Shown: positions 6,261 through 14,491 of the stretch, piece by piece
How positions within the stretch are numbered: the stretch's first letter is position 1
How the letters are laid out: every line of letters starts with the position of its first letter
Source of the DNA: Hungatella sp. UBA3402
GTDB lineage: Bacteria; Bacillota; Clostridia; Lachnospirales; Lachnospiraceae
NCBI GenBank assembly: GCA_002358555.1
Contig: DEPC01000132.1
Location: forward strand, 1 to 26,096
DNA: 26,096 nucleotides
Direction of reading: 5' to 3'
Program-made: the position numbers and the translations under genes
Notes under the pieces: generated by a model
Databases searched by the model: none
The model's input: the letters and a program-made list of their open reading frames with translations, nothing else
What the model was told of the DNA's origin: nothing

Positions 6261-7070
6261 ATGACAGCATTAAATGTTGCAATTGCAGAGGATAACCCGA
6301 AAACCATGGAATTATTGAATGATATGCTGAAAAATGAAGAGGGAATCAAAGTAGTTGGAAATGCAAAAAATGGTGATGAGGCTTATGATATGATTATAGA
6401 CTCTAAACCAGATGTAGTTCTTCTGGATGTGATTATGCCGAAAATGGATGGCATAACAGTTATGGAAAGAGTGAAAGCAGAAGGGAATATGGAGAAAAAT
6501 CCCCGTTTTATCATAGTATCAGCAGCAGGAAGCGAGGACATGACAAAAGATGCATTCAATTTAGGCGCTAACTATTTTATTATGAAGCCTTTTAGGAAAG
6601 AGGTTATCATTGACAAGATTTTGTTAGTAGGTGGCCATAAGAAAGGCTCCAGGAGGCTGAATCTGACAGGACCTCGCAGGATTGGCCCCTGTGAATCAAT
6701 ATCTGACTATACGGAACAGGATTTGGAGACAGATATTACTCAGATTCTACATGAAATAGGAGTACCTGCTCATATCAAGGGATATCAATATTTGAGGGAT
6801 GCTATCTCCATTTCTGTTGAAGACCAGGACATGCTAACTTCTGTAACTAAGGTATTATACCCTAATATTGCCAAAAAACGTCAAACTACCCCTAGTCGTG
6901 TGGAGAGAGCAATTCGTCATGCGATAGAGGTAGCCTGGAACAGAGGCAAGATGGAGACAATCAATCAGATTTTCGGATATACGGTCAGCAATGGGAAGGG
7001 AAAGCCTACAAACTCCGAATTTATTGCTCTTTTATCCGATAAAATCCGCCTAGATTATAAGAGAACCTAA
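6261..7070 (+). CDS. spo0A: Spo0A, master regulator of sporulation entry
   Basis: This response regulator, when phosphorylated, binds 0A boxes and commits the cell to sporulation. The 269-residue product has an N-terminal receiver domain (1-120) with the acidic pocket E10-D11, phospho-acceptor D56 in VVLLDVIMPKMDG, Ser in FIIVSAAGS and the Lys of FIMKPF. The C-terminal Spo0A DNA-binding domain runs from about 155 to 265. Its recognition region TTPSRVERAIRHAIEVAW is strongly conserved, and it also has NQIFGYTV and KPTNSEFIALLSDKIRL. The ATG has AAAGGAGG seven to eight bases upstream. The upstream region carries 0A boxes and a sigma-A promoter. Here spoIVB is on the opposite strand and a DUF4321 gene lies between, unlike the usual co-oriented spoIVB-spo0A pair. 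glgA follows in the same direction. Confidence 0.97.
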   Translation: MTALNVAIAEDNPKTMELLNDMLKNEEGIKVVGNAKNGDEAYDMIIDSKPDVVLLDVIMPKMDGITVMERVKAEGNMEKNPRFIIVSAAGSEDMTKDAFNLGANYFIMKPFRKEVIIDKILLVGGHKKGSRRLNLTGPRRIGPCESISDYTEQDLETDITQILHEIGVPAHIKGYQYLRDAISISVEDQDMLTSVTKVLYPNIAKKRQTTPSRVERAIRHAIEVAWNRGKMETINQIFGYTVSNGKGKPTNSEFIALLSDKIRLDYKRT

Positions 7071-7210
7071 TATTTTTAGAGTTTTACATAAATTTTTGAG
7101 GATAGAATGCTGAAATGTGCAAGATGGTACTTCCTAAAATCTAAAAAATGTTGTATACTATCTCTATTAGGGGTTGCGAGTTTTGCTTTAAATTTAGGAG
7201 GTTTTTTCAG

Positions 7211-8656
7211 ATGAAGAAGATTTTGTTTGTAGCATCAGAAGCAGTACCATTTATTAAGACGGGAGGTCTTGCAGATGTTGTAGGCTCTCTGCCAAAGTGT
7301 TTTGATAAGGAATATTTTGATGTAAGAGTAATGATTCCCAAGTATCTTTGCATTAAGCAGGAGTGGCGCGACAAGATGGACTATATCAGCCATTTTTATA
7401 TGGACTATATGGGACAAAGCCGGTATGTGGGAATCATGCATTATGAGCATGAGGGGATACATTTCTATTTTATAGATAATGAAGGATATTTTTCAGGACC
7501 AAAGCCATATGGAGATTGGCTGTATGATTTGGAGAAATTCTCATTCTTCTGTAATGCAGCATTATCTGCCCTTCCAGTTATCGGATTCCAGCCAGATGTA
7601 GTGCATTGCCATGACTGGCAGACAGGATTGATTCCAGTATATTTAAAGGACCGTTTCCATGACGGAGAATTTTTCCGCAATATGAAGTCTGTATTTACCA
7701 TTCACAACTTGAAGTTCCAGGGTGTATGGGATGTGAAGACGATTCAGCGGTTCTCTGGGCTTTCTAATTACTATTTTGCTCCAGATAAGCTGGAAGCTTA
7801 CAAGGACGGTAATTTATTAAAAGGCGGTGTTGTGTATGCCGATGCGATTACTACTGTAAGCAATACTTATGCAGAAGAGATTAAGATGCCATTTTACGGG
7901 GAAGGCTTGGATGGCCTTATGAGGGCCCGTTCCGACAGTTTGAGAGGAATCGTCAATGGCATTGACTATGATGATTTCAATCCTGCTACAGATACTATGA
8001 TTGAGCAGCCCTATGATGCCAAGAATTTCCGCAAGGAGAAAGCTAAAAATAAGAGGGCGCTTCAAAGAGAACTTGGTCTGGAAGAAGATGAGCACAAGAT
8101 GATGATTGGTATTGTATCCAGACTTACAGACCAGAAGGGATTTGACTTAATCCAGTATGTGATGGAGGATTTGTGCAGTGATGATATCCAACTGGTAATT
8201 TTGGGAACTGGCGAGGAGCGCTATGAGAATATGTTCCGTCATTATGACTGGAAGTATCATAACAAGGTATCAGCTCAGATTTATTATTCAGAACCTTTAT
8301 CCCACAAGATTTATGCTGCATCCGATGCATTTTTGATGCCTTCCCTGTTTGAACCCTGTGGCTTGAGTCAGTTGATGGCTTTGCGCTATGGTACTCTTCC
8401 TATTGTTCGGGAGACAGGAGGACTAAAAGACACTGTAGAGCCATATAATGAATTTGAAGGAACTGGAACTGGATTTTCCTTTACCAATTATAATGCTCAT
8501 GAGATGTTGACCTCTATTCGGTATGCAGAGCAGATTTATTATGACCGGAAACGGGAATGGAATAAGATGGTAGACCGAGCTATGGCCAAGGATTATTCCT
8601 GGAATGCCTCTGCCCTCAAGTATCAGGAATTATATGACTGGTTGATTGGATATTGA
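7211..8656 (+). CDS. glgA: Glycogen synthase (ADP-glucose, GT5)
   Basis: This enzyme transfers glucose from ADP-glucose to growing alpha-1,4-glucan chains in the cytoplasm. The 481-residue product has the GT-B double-Rossmann length of the family. The ADP-glucose-binding KTGGLADVVG lies at residues 16-25, the N-domain signature DVVHCHDWQTGLIPVYL follows, and the C-domain contains GIVSRLTDQKGFDLI and the donor-site EPCGLSQLMALRYGTLPIVRETGGL. The ATG at 7211 follows AGGAGG with an eight-base gap; the frame extends further upstream but without a ribosome site. No other glycogen genes are in the window, so GlgC/GlgB/GlgP must be elsewhere. Its place right after spo0A may tie storage-glucan synthesis to the sporulation locus, but it could equally have its own promoter (7071-7210, weak). 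Confidence 0.96.
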   Translation: MKKILFVASEAVPFIKTGGLADVVGSLPKCFDKEYFDVRVMIPKYLCIKQEWRDKMDYISHFYMDYMGQSRYVGIMHYEHEGIHFYFIDNEGYFSGPKPYGDWLYDLEKFSFFCNAALSALPVIGFQPDVVHCHDWQTGLIPVYLKDRFHDGEFFRNMKSVFTIHNLKFQGVWDVKTIQRFSGLSNYYFAPDKLEAYKDGNLLKGGVVYADAITTVSNTYAEEIKMPFYGEGLDGLMRARSDSLRGIVNGIDYDDFNPATDTMIEQPYDAKNFRKEKAKNKRALQRELGLEEDEHKMMIGIVSRLTDQKGFDLIQYVMEDLCSDDIQLVILGTGEERYENMFRHYDWKYHNKVSAQIYYSEPLSHKIYAASDAFLMPSLFEPCGLSQLMALRYGTLPIVRETGGLKDTVEPYNEFEGTGTGFSFTNYNAHEMLTSIRYAEQIYYDRKREWNKMVDRAMAKDYSWNASALKYQELYDWLIGY

Positions 8657-8692
8657 TTGTAATGCGTTGTTATTAGTGCAGCTTATTTAAGA

Positions 8693-8748
8693 ATTGGACT
8701 CAAATGAGGATAGTGCAGTAATCTGCATTAGACAAGTTTGAGTCCAAT
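8693..8748. repeat. Nested palindromic hairpin element downstream of glgA
   Basis: A perfect 12-bp inverted repeat, ATTGGACTCAAA (8693-8704) and TTTGAGTCCAAT (8737-8748), encloses a second stem TGCAG-TAAT-CTGCA (8714-8727). There is no T-run after it, so it is not a classical terminator. It could be an RNA-stabilising or REP-like element. Confidence 0.6.
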
Positions 8749-8844
8749 ATGTCATATTTATTGGATATGTCGCAAAGCGAGAGGTACAGATAGCAGGAGT
8801 TAAAAAAGATTCCAGTTTGATTTAAAATTAAGAAAGAATAGGGA

Positions 8845-9393
8845 ATGATAAGAAGCATGAATACAATAGGAATGGAAAAAGAAGAGCTGCTATATAAAAG
8901 CGCTCGATGGGCTGAAGATGAGGAATATCTTGAGTGCGTTCGGGATATCTTAGACAGTAAGGTATTTCAATCCATGGACCAGTTTATCCAGCATGGACAT
9001 ACTACTTGTAAAGAACATTGTATTCAGGTCTCTTATATTGCTTATGAGATGTGCAGAAATAGAGGTTGGGATAGCCGGTCCGCAGCGCGAGCCGGCTTGT
9101 TACATGATTTATTCCTTTATGACTGGCATACTCATGCAAAAGAGACCGGAGAACATTTTCATGGTTTTACTCATCCGCGGGTAGCCATGAATAATGCAGT
9201 CCGATATTTTGAGGTAACAGAGAAAGAACAGAATATGATTCTCAGACATATGTGGCCCCTAACCCCCATACTGCCAAAATATAAAGAAGGATATACCATT
9301 TTATATGCAGATAAACTTTGTGGGCTGGCAGAATTTTTTGGACATATGAAGACATGGATTCTGGTTGCTCTGTGGCCTAGACAGATGGGATGA
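8845..9393 (+). CDS. HD-domain phosphohydrolase-like protein
   Basis: The 182-residue product carries an HD metal-binding fold: His58 in KEHCIQVSYIAYEM, the HD doublet His87-Asp88 in AGLLHDLFLYDWH, further His in HFHGFTHPRVA, and Asp in ILYADKLCGLAEF. HD proteins of this kind hydrolyse phosphoesters or nucleotides in the cytoplasm; the substrate here is unknown. The start is uncertain: ATG 8845 has only a weak GGGA next to it, and 8857 and 8875 are in-frame alternatives. The last residues (MKTWILVALWPRQMG) look less family-like, so a slightly altered C-terminus is possible. It sits alone between hairpins at 8693-8748 and 9425-9462. Confidence 0.8.
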   Translation: MIRSMNTIGMEKEELLYKSARWAEDEEYLECVRDILDSKVFQSMDQFIQHGHTTCKEHCIQVSYIAYEMCRNRGWDSRSAARAGLLHDLFLYDWHTHAKETGEHFHGFTHPRVAMNNAVRYFEVTEKEQNMILRHMWPLTPILPKYKEGYTILYADKLCGLAEFFGHMKTWILVALWPRQMG

Positions 9394-9424
9394 CAATCCA
9401 TGGTTTCTGTTTCTGAACTGTTGC

Positions 9425-9462
9425 ATCCAGTGTAGTGTTTGTGGCTAACCACTACATTGGAT
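9425..9462 (+). terminator. Hairpin between the HD gene and the PAP2-like gene (terminator-like)
   Basis: A 13-bp stem pairs 9425-9437 with 9450-9462 with one G-T wobble and a 12-nt loop. The following sequence (TGTTATGATT) is only partly T-rich, so termination would be weak. Confidence 0.45.
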
Positions 9463-9486
9463 TGTTATGATTAACAGGAGAGTACT

Positions 9487-9945
9487 ATGAAGATATGGCA
9501 GGAAATGCTTGGCAATCAGATATTGGTCAGTTCCGTGGCAGGTTGGGTAGTTGCTCAACTGTTAAAGACAATAATTGACTGTAGTTTAAATCACGGATTT
9601 TCAGCAGAACGTCTTGTAGGGTCAGGAGGAATGCCCAGTTCTCATTCCTCTACAGTATGTGCACTAGTTGTTTCTAGTGGGATTTGCTGTGGGGTATCAT
9701 CTTCGGAATTTGCAGTCAGTTTTGTACTGGCAGCAGTAGTGATGTATGATGCCATTGGTGTAAGACAAGAGACAGGTAAACAGGCCAAGCTTCTGAATAT
9801 GATTTTGGAACAAGATTTTTTTAAATTGAATAATCACGAATTTCAGAAAAAATTAAAGGAATTCGTAGGACATACCCCGTTGCAAGTACTTGCAGGAGCT
9901 GTTTTGGGGATTATAATTGCTGTGCTGGTAGATATGGCATATTAG
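9487..9945 (+). CDS. Divergent PAP2 family membrane protein (DUF212/YuiD-like)
   Basis: The 152-residue integral membrane protein has three to four hydrophobic segments. Conserved family blocks are visible: VAQLLKTIID near the N-terminus, GSGGMPSSHSSTVCAL (residues about 46-61), MYDAIGVRQETGKQA, and GHTPLQVLAGAVLGI near the C-terminus. The SSH and GHTP blocks parallel phosphatase motifs of PAP2 enzymes, which act on lipid phosphates at the membrane, but the substrate of this divergent subfamily is unknown. ACAGGAG precedes the ATG at about seven bases. The gene seems to be a single unit; a new promoter follows it at 9984. Confidence 0.9.
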   Translation: MKIWQEMLGNQILVSSVAGWVVAQLLKTIIDCSLNHGFSAERLVGSGGMPSSHSSTVCALVVSSGICCGVSSSEFAVSFVLAAVVMYDAIGVRQETGKQAKLLNMILEQDFFKLNNHEFQKKLKEFVGHTPLQVLAGAVLGIIIAVLVDMAY

Positions 9946-9983
9946 ATTTAAAAATACAGTAAAAAAACATTAAGATTTTATAC

Positions 9984-10012
9984 TTGTTTTTTAGAAGGGG
10001 ATAAGGTATACT
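9984..10012 (+). promoter_or_regulatory. Sigma-A-type promoter of the CmpB-like gene
   Basis: TTGTTT (9984-9989), a 17-nt spacer and TATACT (10007-10012), about 75 bases before the gene. Confidence 0.55.
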
Positions 10013-10085
10013 CTATTTACGCAAAAATAACCTTGGAAGATACACGACAGGATTTTAAAATTGAGACAGAGAGATTTAGGAGGGA

Positions 10086-10661
10086 ATGGTACTAAAAGAA
10101 GCTATGAATATCTATTATATGATTAACTGGTTTTTTCTTTGCAGCTTGTTGGGATATGTGCTTGAATGCATAGTTCTGACTTATGAGAACCGAACGCCAG
10201 TTTTGAATCGAGGATTTGGGCATGGGCCGTTTTGCATTATCTATGGATTTGGTGCTATCGGTGCCAATCTGCTGTTGAGTCCTCTGGCTGGCAGCCCAGT
10301 AAAACTGTATCTGGCGGCTATGATTATGGCTACCTTTATGGAGCTGGTGACAGCTAGAGCTATGATTCGTCTGTTTGGCAGCTTTTGGTGGGATTACAGT
10401 AAAAAGAAGTTTAATTACAAAGGAATTATCTGTTTGGAGAGCAGCCTTGGCTGGGGACTTTTGGGAATTGTGTATTTTCGGTTCTTAAATGGTTTTCTGC
10501 TGCATCTGGCAGGATATGTACCTCAGAGATTTGAGAAAAGAATGGCAGTGATATTGGTACTGTTTTATTTGATAGATTTTATCTATTGTCTCCGTGTCCA
10601 GATACGGGAACGAGACGAAGAACATGAACCAGTGATAGGAAGATTGAGCGTTCGTTCATAA
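10086..10661 (+). CDS. Putative ABC-transporter type IV / CmpB-like membrane protein
   Basis: The 191-residue product has about five hydrophobic segments. The family signature is visible: FFLCSLLGYVLECI near the N-terminus, NRGFGHGPFCIIYGFGAIG (about residues 42-60), FMELVTARAMIRLFGSFWWDYS and FNYKGIICLESSLGWGLLG. This matches the PF06541-type membrane family, named as a putative ABC transporter component but without proven function. The start is uncertain. The ATG at 10086 lies almost against AGGAGGG (10078-10084), too close for good initiation; ATG 10107 (MNIYYMINWFF) fits homologue length better but has a poor ribosome site. A terminator overlaps the stop codon. Confidence 0.82.
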   Translation: MVLKEAMNIYYMINWFFLCSLLGYVLECIVLTYENRTPVLNRGFGHGPFCIIYGFGAIGANLLLSPLAGSPVKLYLAAMIMATFMELVTARAMIRLFGSFWWDYSKKKFNYKGIICLESSLGWGLLGIVYFRFLNGFLLHLAGYVPQRFEKRMAVILVLFYLIDFIYCLRVQIRERDEEHEPVIGRLSVRS

Positions 10662-10687
10662 GCATGAGCTTTGAACGAACATTTTTT
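10650..10687 (+). terminator. Intrinsic terminator of the CmpB-like gene
   Basis: GTTCGTTCA (10650-10658) pairs perfectly with TGAACGAAC (10672-10680), followed by six Ts (10682-10687). The left arm is the last codons of the gene. Confidence 0.85.
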
Positions 10688-10878
10688 ATGCGCAGCCTCA
10701 TGCATAGGAAGTATACCGCTAAGATGGTGTGTAGAGTGCGCGACAAGTAGGGAAGAAAAATGTTCTTCGACTCCATTATATGTATAGGCTATAAACTTGA
10801 AAAGCAGACCAAGAGTATCCAAAAGTGGAAAATTGTGATATACTTCCTTTATGGAAAAATAGAAAATATTATGAAGTA

Positions 10879-10948
10879 TCCTTTTATGAAAGAACAGGCA
10901 ATGGCAAAAGCCGATTTTAGTAAAAATATGAGGAGAAGATATACATGA
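10879..10948 (+). CDS. Possible small ORF overlapping the Hsp70-like gene start
   Basis: The end of a small frame upstream of the Hsp70-like gene reads MKYPFMKEQAMAKADFSKNM and stops at a TGA that overlaps the next ATG (ATGA). It is basic and short. An upstream in-frame ATG at 10760 would give 62 residues. No clear ribosome site precedes either start. It might be a leader peptide for translational coupling, or chance. The rest of 10688-10944 shows no other convincing feature. Confidence 0.2.
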
Positions 10949-13824
10949 GAGCCGTGGAAAAGACCAGAAGCACAAATAAGATATATATAGGAAAGGATTT
11001 GCTGGAGAAACTGATTAGGGAGGAAAGAAAAAAAAGACTGATAGGCTTATTTGAAACATTGAAAGAAAGGTTTTATGAAATAGCAGATGAGGAATGGGTA
11101 AAGATAAAGAATAAGGATGTGTACTATGTTAAAAAATATAGTATGTTAGTTCCAGATACAAAGAGAAAAGCATGTTCCAGAGAACGCTTTGAGCCTGAGT
11201 TTGCCGGATATAAAGGAAGATTATTGTCTTATGATGAGGCAAAGGATTTATTTTATAAAAATAGAAACAGAAACCCATTAGTAGAAAACAATGAGATTAT
11301 TAATGATAAGGAAAAAATTTTTTACATATCTTATTATGAAAATTCGATAGGGGCAATGAGAATATCTGACGGCTCTACCTATATTTGGGGAGAAAGTGAT
11401 AGCGATTATATCAAGGTTCCTGTCTATATCTGTGACAAGCTTATCTCGAAGCTAGAACTATTTATTCAGGAACATTTGATTCCATCTGATTTTAAGGAGG
11501 ACGAGTCAGCATGGTTCAACAGGCTTTCTTCTCTGTACCAAGAAAAATATTTGGGGTTTTCATCGGAAGGAGATTATACTTTTTCTGAGTCATTGATTGA
11601 TGAACCATTTATTAGCGAGGTGCTCTCAGGAAAACATGAGGAATTTAATGGGGTGAGTTTTCGTAAAGCAGATATTATAGAATATCTAAAAAACGAAAAA
11701 GTGGAATTTATTGAGGATATTAGAAAAGTCTTTGTTGAAAAATACTTAAATGCTGACTATCTTCGTGCAGAGATAGACCCCTATGATTTTAAGATGATGG
11801 AAGATATTGGGAGAGGGCACTGGGAATTATGGCCAGGAGAAGATGAGAAGGGAGTACTTATCGAGATTTCTGAAAAATTTGTAGCCAGAAATCCTTTAGC
11901 TGATATTCAGGAAGATGGAATTGTAGGAATTGATTTCGGAACAAAAAGTACAGTGGTTGTATACCAAAATAGCAATAGCAATATCTGGCCTATGAGGGTA
12001 GGAAGTGGAAATTATAAGAAAGAAACTCAAATCGAGGATTATGAAAATCCTACAGTAATGGAGTTTAAAAATATTGAGGATTTCATGGCTCGGTATCAAG
12101 AAAGGAAGGGAAGACCAGAAACCTTATGGGAAGATTTAACGGTTTCTCATAAAGCAGCAGAGCAGTTAAAAAGCCAGAATGACAGCAGCAAATTTTATTC
12201 CTTTTTCAGTGAACTAAAGCAGTGGTGTGGTGATAAGAATCGAAGAATCCGTATTATGGACAATCAGGGTCACGAAGAAGAAATGTCAGGTTTCTTGGAT
12301 ATTAAGGAAGGGGAGGTTAATCCTATTGAATTGTATGCCTATTATCTGGGACTTTACATCAATAACATGAGACAGAAGATTTATTTGAATTATATCATGT
12401 CCTTTCCTGTAACCTATGAGAAGGCTGTCAAAGAAAAGATTATAGAGAGTTTTGAAAAGGGAATTAAAAAATCTTTGCCAGACCCAGTTTTGGAGGATAA
12501 GGAATGTATGGACGGTTTCAGTGTCCGCCAATGGTCCAGTGAGCCTGCTGCTTATGCTATCTGTGCTTTGAAGGAGTATGGCTTTCAGCCAGATGAAGGA
12601 GAACGGGTATTTTATGGCATTTTTGACTTTGGAGGGGGAACTACAGATTTTGATTTTGGGATATGGAAGAGTGCAGGACTCAAGCAGCGCAGAAGATATG
12701 ATTATGTGATTCAACATTTTGGAGCAGGAGGGGACCAATACCTTGGAGGAGAGCATCTCCTAGAAATGCTTGCATATCATGTTTTTAAGGAAAATAGAAC
12801 TACATTGCTTCGAGCAGGGATTCCATTTTATAAGCCTCATGATTGTGAGAACTTTGTAGGAAGCGAAGATTTATTGTGCGATTCGCAGGAAGCAAGGCTG
12901 AATATTAAGCAGTTGATGGAGAAACTTAGAGGAGTCTGGCAAAATGACAATGAGGAAGCCATCAATGAGATTGAAGAAGGAAAGGTACAGATTCTATTAT
13001 TTACAAAAGAAGGAAAGCTGGAACCTAATTTTGAATTGAATGTCAACAGGCAAGAACTTCAAACATTGTTGTATACAAGGATTGAACAGGGAATTAAAAA
13101 TTTCTTTACCGCAATGATGCAGGCATTTACAGAGGCTGATTTAAGAGATGCTGAGGGAGTTAATATATTTCTTGCCGGAAATTCCAGTAAATCGGATATT
13201 GTAAAAGAACTCTTTGAGCAGTACAGTAAAGTGTGGACTAAAAAGATAACAGAAAAATTGAAACAGGAGAGCTTAAAAGAGGACACCCCATCATTTTTCC
13301 ATATATTCCCTCCATTGGGTACAGAGGAAGCCTTGACGATACAAGGAGAATTGGAGGATAAGCTAGAAAAAAAGGAAGACGATTTTACAAGACCTACAGG
13401 CAAAACAGGCGTAGCCTATGGCCTTATTTTGGGAAAACCTGGTTCCAGAATCCGAGTAATTTCTGAGATTAGCAATGAGAAGGAAGCAAAATTCAAGTAT
13501 TATATTGGATATAACGAGAGGGAGTATTTCTGTACTGTGATAGATAGAGATATTGAATATCGCAAGTGGATATACTTTATTGATGCATTTGAGGCAGATT
13601 TTGAATTTTATTATACGTCTCTTCCAGAAGAGGCTTTGAATAGAAGTTCTATTTCAGGAATTAACAAAAAGCTTTGCAGAATTGAAAAGGCAAATGAGGA
13701 TGAGAAGATAGGAGTGTATATTCGAGCAATCGAACCTTCAGCGATAGAATATGCTGTGGCATCGGAAGATGGAATCGAAAAAGAGGAATTTATTGAAAAA
13801 CCTAAGCGTGTAGATTTATTATAG
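10945..13824 (+). CDS. Large Hsp70-type (actin-fold) ATPase with novel N-terminal region
   Basis: The 959-residue product has three parts. Residues 1-320 are a charged region unfamiliar to me, helical at first and beta-rich around 110-165. Residues 325-830 form an actin/Hsp70 ATPase core: phosphate-1 GIDFGTKST (328-336), a connect-like helix with SSEPAAYAICAL, phosphate-2 FDFGGGTTDFDFG (560-572), FGAGGDQYLGGEHL, and adenosine motif FLAGNSSKSDIV (742-753). Residues 831-959 are beta-rich and lack the classical Hsp70 substrate domain or any EEVD-like tail. It may be a chaperone-like or signalling ATPase in the cytoplasm; the partner is unknown. GAGGAG precedes the ATG. It appears monocistronic, upstream of maf. 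The codon usage is more AT-rich than its neighbours, which suggests but does not prove later acquisition. Confidence 0.85.
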   Translation: MRAVEKTRSTNKIYIGKDLLEKLIREERKKRLIGLFETLKERFYEIADEEWVKIKNKDVYYVKKYSMLVPDTKRKACSRERFEPEFAGYKGRLLSYDEAKDLFYKNRNRNPLVENNEIINDKEKIFYISYYENSIGAMRISDGSTYIWGESDSDYIKVPVYICDKLISKLELFIQEHLIPSDFKEDESAWFNRLSSLYQEKYLGFSSEGDYTFSESLIDEPFISEVLSGKHEEFNGVSFRKADIIEYLKNEKVEFIEDIRKVFVEKYLNADYLRAEIDPYDFKMMEDIGRGHWELWPGEDEKGVLIEISEKFVARNPLADIQEDGIVGIDFGTKSTVVVYQNSNSNIWPMRVGSGNYKKETQIEDYENPTVMEFKNIEDFMARYQERKGRPETLWEDLTVSHKAAEQLKSQNDSSKFYSFFSELKQWCGDKNRRIRIMDNQGHEEEMSGFLDIKEGEVNPIELYAYYLGLYINNMRQKIYLNYIMSFPVTYEKAVKEKIIESFEKGIKKSLPDPVLEDKECMDGFSVRQWSSEPAAYAICALKEYGFQPDEGERVFYGIFDFGGGTTDFDFGIWKSAGLKQRRRYDYVIQHFGAGGDQYLGGEHLLEMLAYHVFKENRTTLLRAGIPFYKPHDCENFVGSEDLLCDSQEARLNIKQLMEKLRGVWQNDNEEAINEIEEGKVQILLFTKEGKLEPNFELNVNRQELQTLLYTRIEQGIKNFFTAMMQAFTEADLRDAEGVNIFLAGNSSKSDIVKELFEQYSKVWTKKITEKLKQESLKEDTPSFFHIFPPLGTEEALTIQGELEDKLEKKEDDFTRPTGKTGVAYGLILGKPGSRIRVISEISNEKEAKFKYYIGYNEREYFCTVIDRDIEYRKWIYFIDAFEADFEFYYTSLPEEALNRSSISGINKKLCRIEKANEDEKIGVYIRAIEPSAIEYAVASEDGIEKEEFIEKPKRVDLL

Positions 13825-13899
13825 ATTGGGGACAATATGGGATAGGAATTAATTTGAGATAGACTTTGCGACAGAAAAGACAAAAAGGTGGAAAAGAAT

Positions 13900-14490
13900 A
13901 TGAAAGACCAGAAAGTAATCTTAGCGTCCAATTCTCCCAGACGGAGGGAGCTACTTCACCAGATAGGAATCCAACCAGAGGTTATACCAAGCCAGATAGA
14001 GGAATTAACCACTTCTCAGCTTCCAGAGGAAATTGTTGTAGAATTGTCTTTGAAAAAGGCAGAGGATGTGGCAGATAGGACATTAGAATCTGCACTGATA
14101 ATTGGAGCAGACACGATTGTAGCTGTGGATGGTATGATTTTAGGCAAGCCAAAGAGCCATGAGGATGCCTACAAAATGGTCAAGAGAATTCAAGGAAGAA
14201 GCCATGAAGTATATACAGGCGTCACCCTGATTTATAAAGAAAAAGGCAGAAGTAGAGGAAGGTCTTTTGTAGAAAAGACAGAGGTTTCGGTTTATTCCAT
14301 GACAGAAAAAGAGATAAAAAGCTATACCGATTCCAAAGAACCTATGGACAAGGCAGGAGCCTATGGAATTCAGGGGGTATTTGCAGCTTATATTGAAGGA
14401 ATCCATGGAGATTATAATAATGTAGTTGGTCTCCCTATTGGAAGAGTCTACCAAGAGTGGAAAAAACTGATGGCAGATGAGGAGAATTGA
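13900..14490 (+). CDS. maf: Maf/YhdE-type nucleotide pyrophosphatase
   Basis: Maf proteins hydrolyse non-canonical or pyrimidine nucleoside triphosphates (dTTP/UTP) to monophosphates and are linked to septum control. The 196-residue product has the substrate loop ILASNSPRRRELL at the N-terminus, the Glu/Lys region SLKKAEDVA, the catalytic GADTIV, GKPKSHEDAYKMV and DKAGAYGIQG. The ATG at 13900 has GGTGG eight bases upstream; a GTG 12 bases earlier is in frame but has no ribosome site. A single base separates its stop from the next start, so translation of the HAD gene is probably coupled. It opens a housekeeping run to 18005. Confidence 0.95.
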   Translation: MKDQKVILASNSPRRRELLHQIGIQPEVIPSQIEELTTSQLPEEIVVELSLKKAEDVADRTLESALIIGADTIVAVDGMILGKPKSHEDAYKMVKRIQGRSHEVYTGVTLIYKEKGRSRGRSFVEKTEVSVYSMTEKEIKSYTDSKEPMDKAGAYGIQGVFAAYIEGIHGDYNNVVGLPIGRVYQEWKKLMADEEN

Positions 14491-14491
14491 G

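Noticed and set aside
5933..6295. Plus-strand ORF bridging the DUF4321 gene and spo0A
   Set aside because: It passes through a terminator and the spo0A promoter and encodes Tyr/Cys-rich nonsense in another frame of DUF4321.
7120..7160. Possible promoter of glgA with TATACT near 7153
   Set aside because: There is no acceptable -35 at 16-18 nt; transcription may instead continue from spo0A. Left unlisted.
13861..13880. A TTGCGACA sequence before maf resembling an inverted 0A box
   Set aside because: It mismatches the TGNCGAA consensus and stands alone; probably chance.
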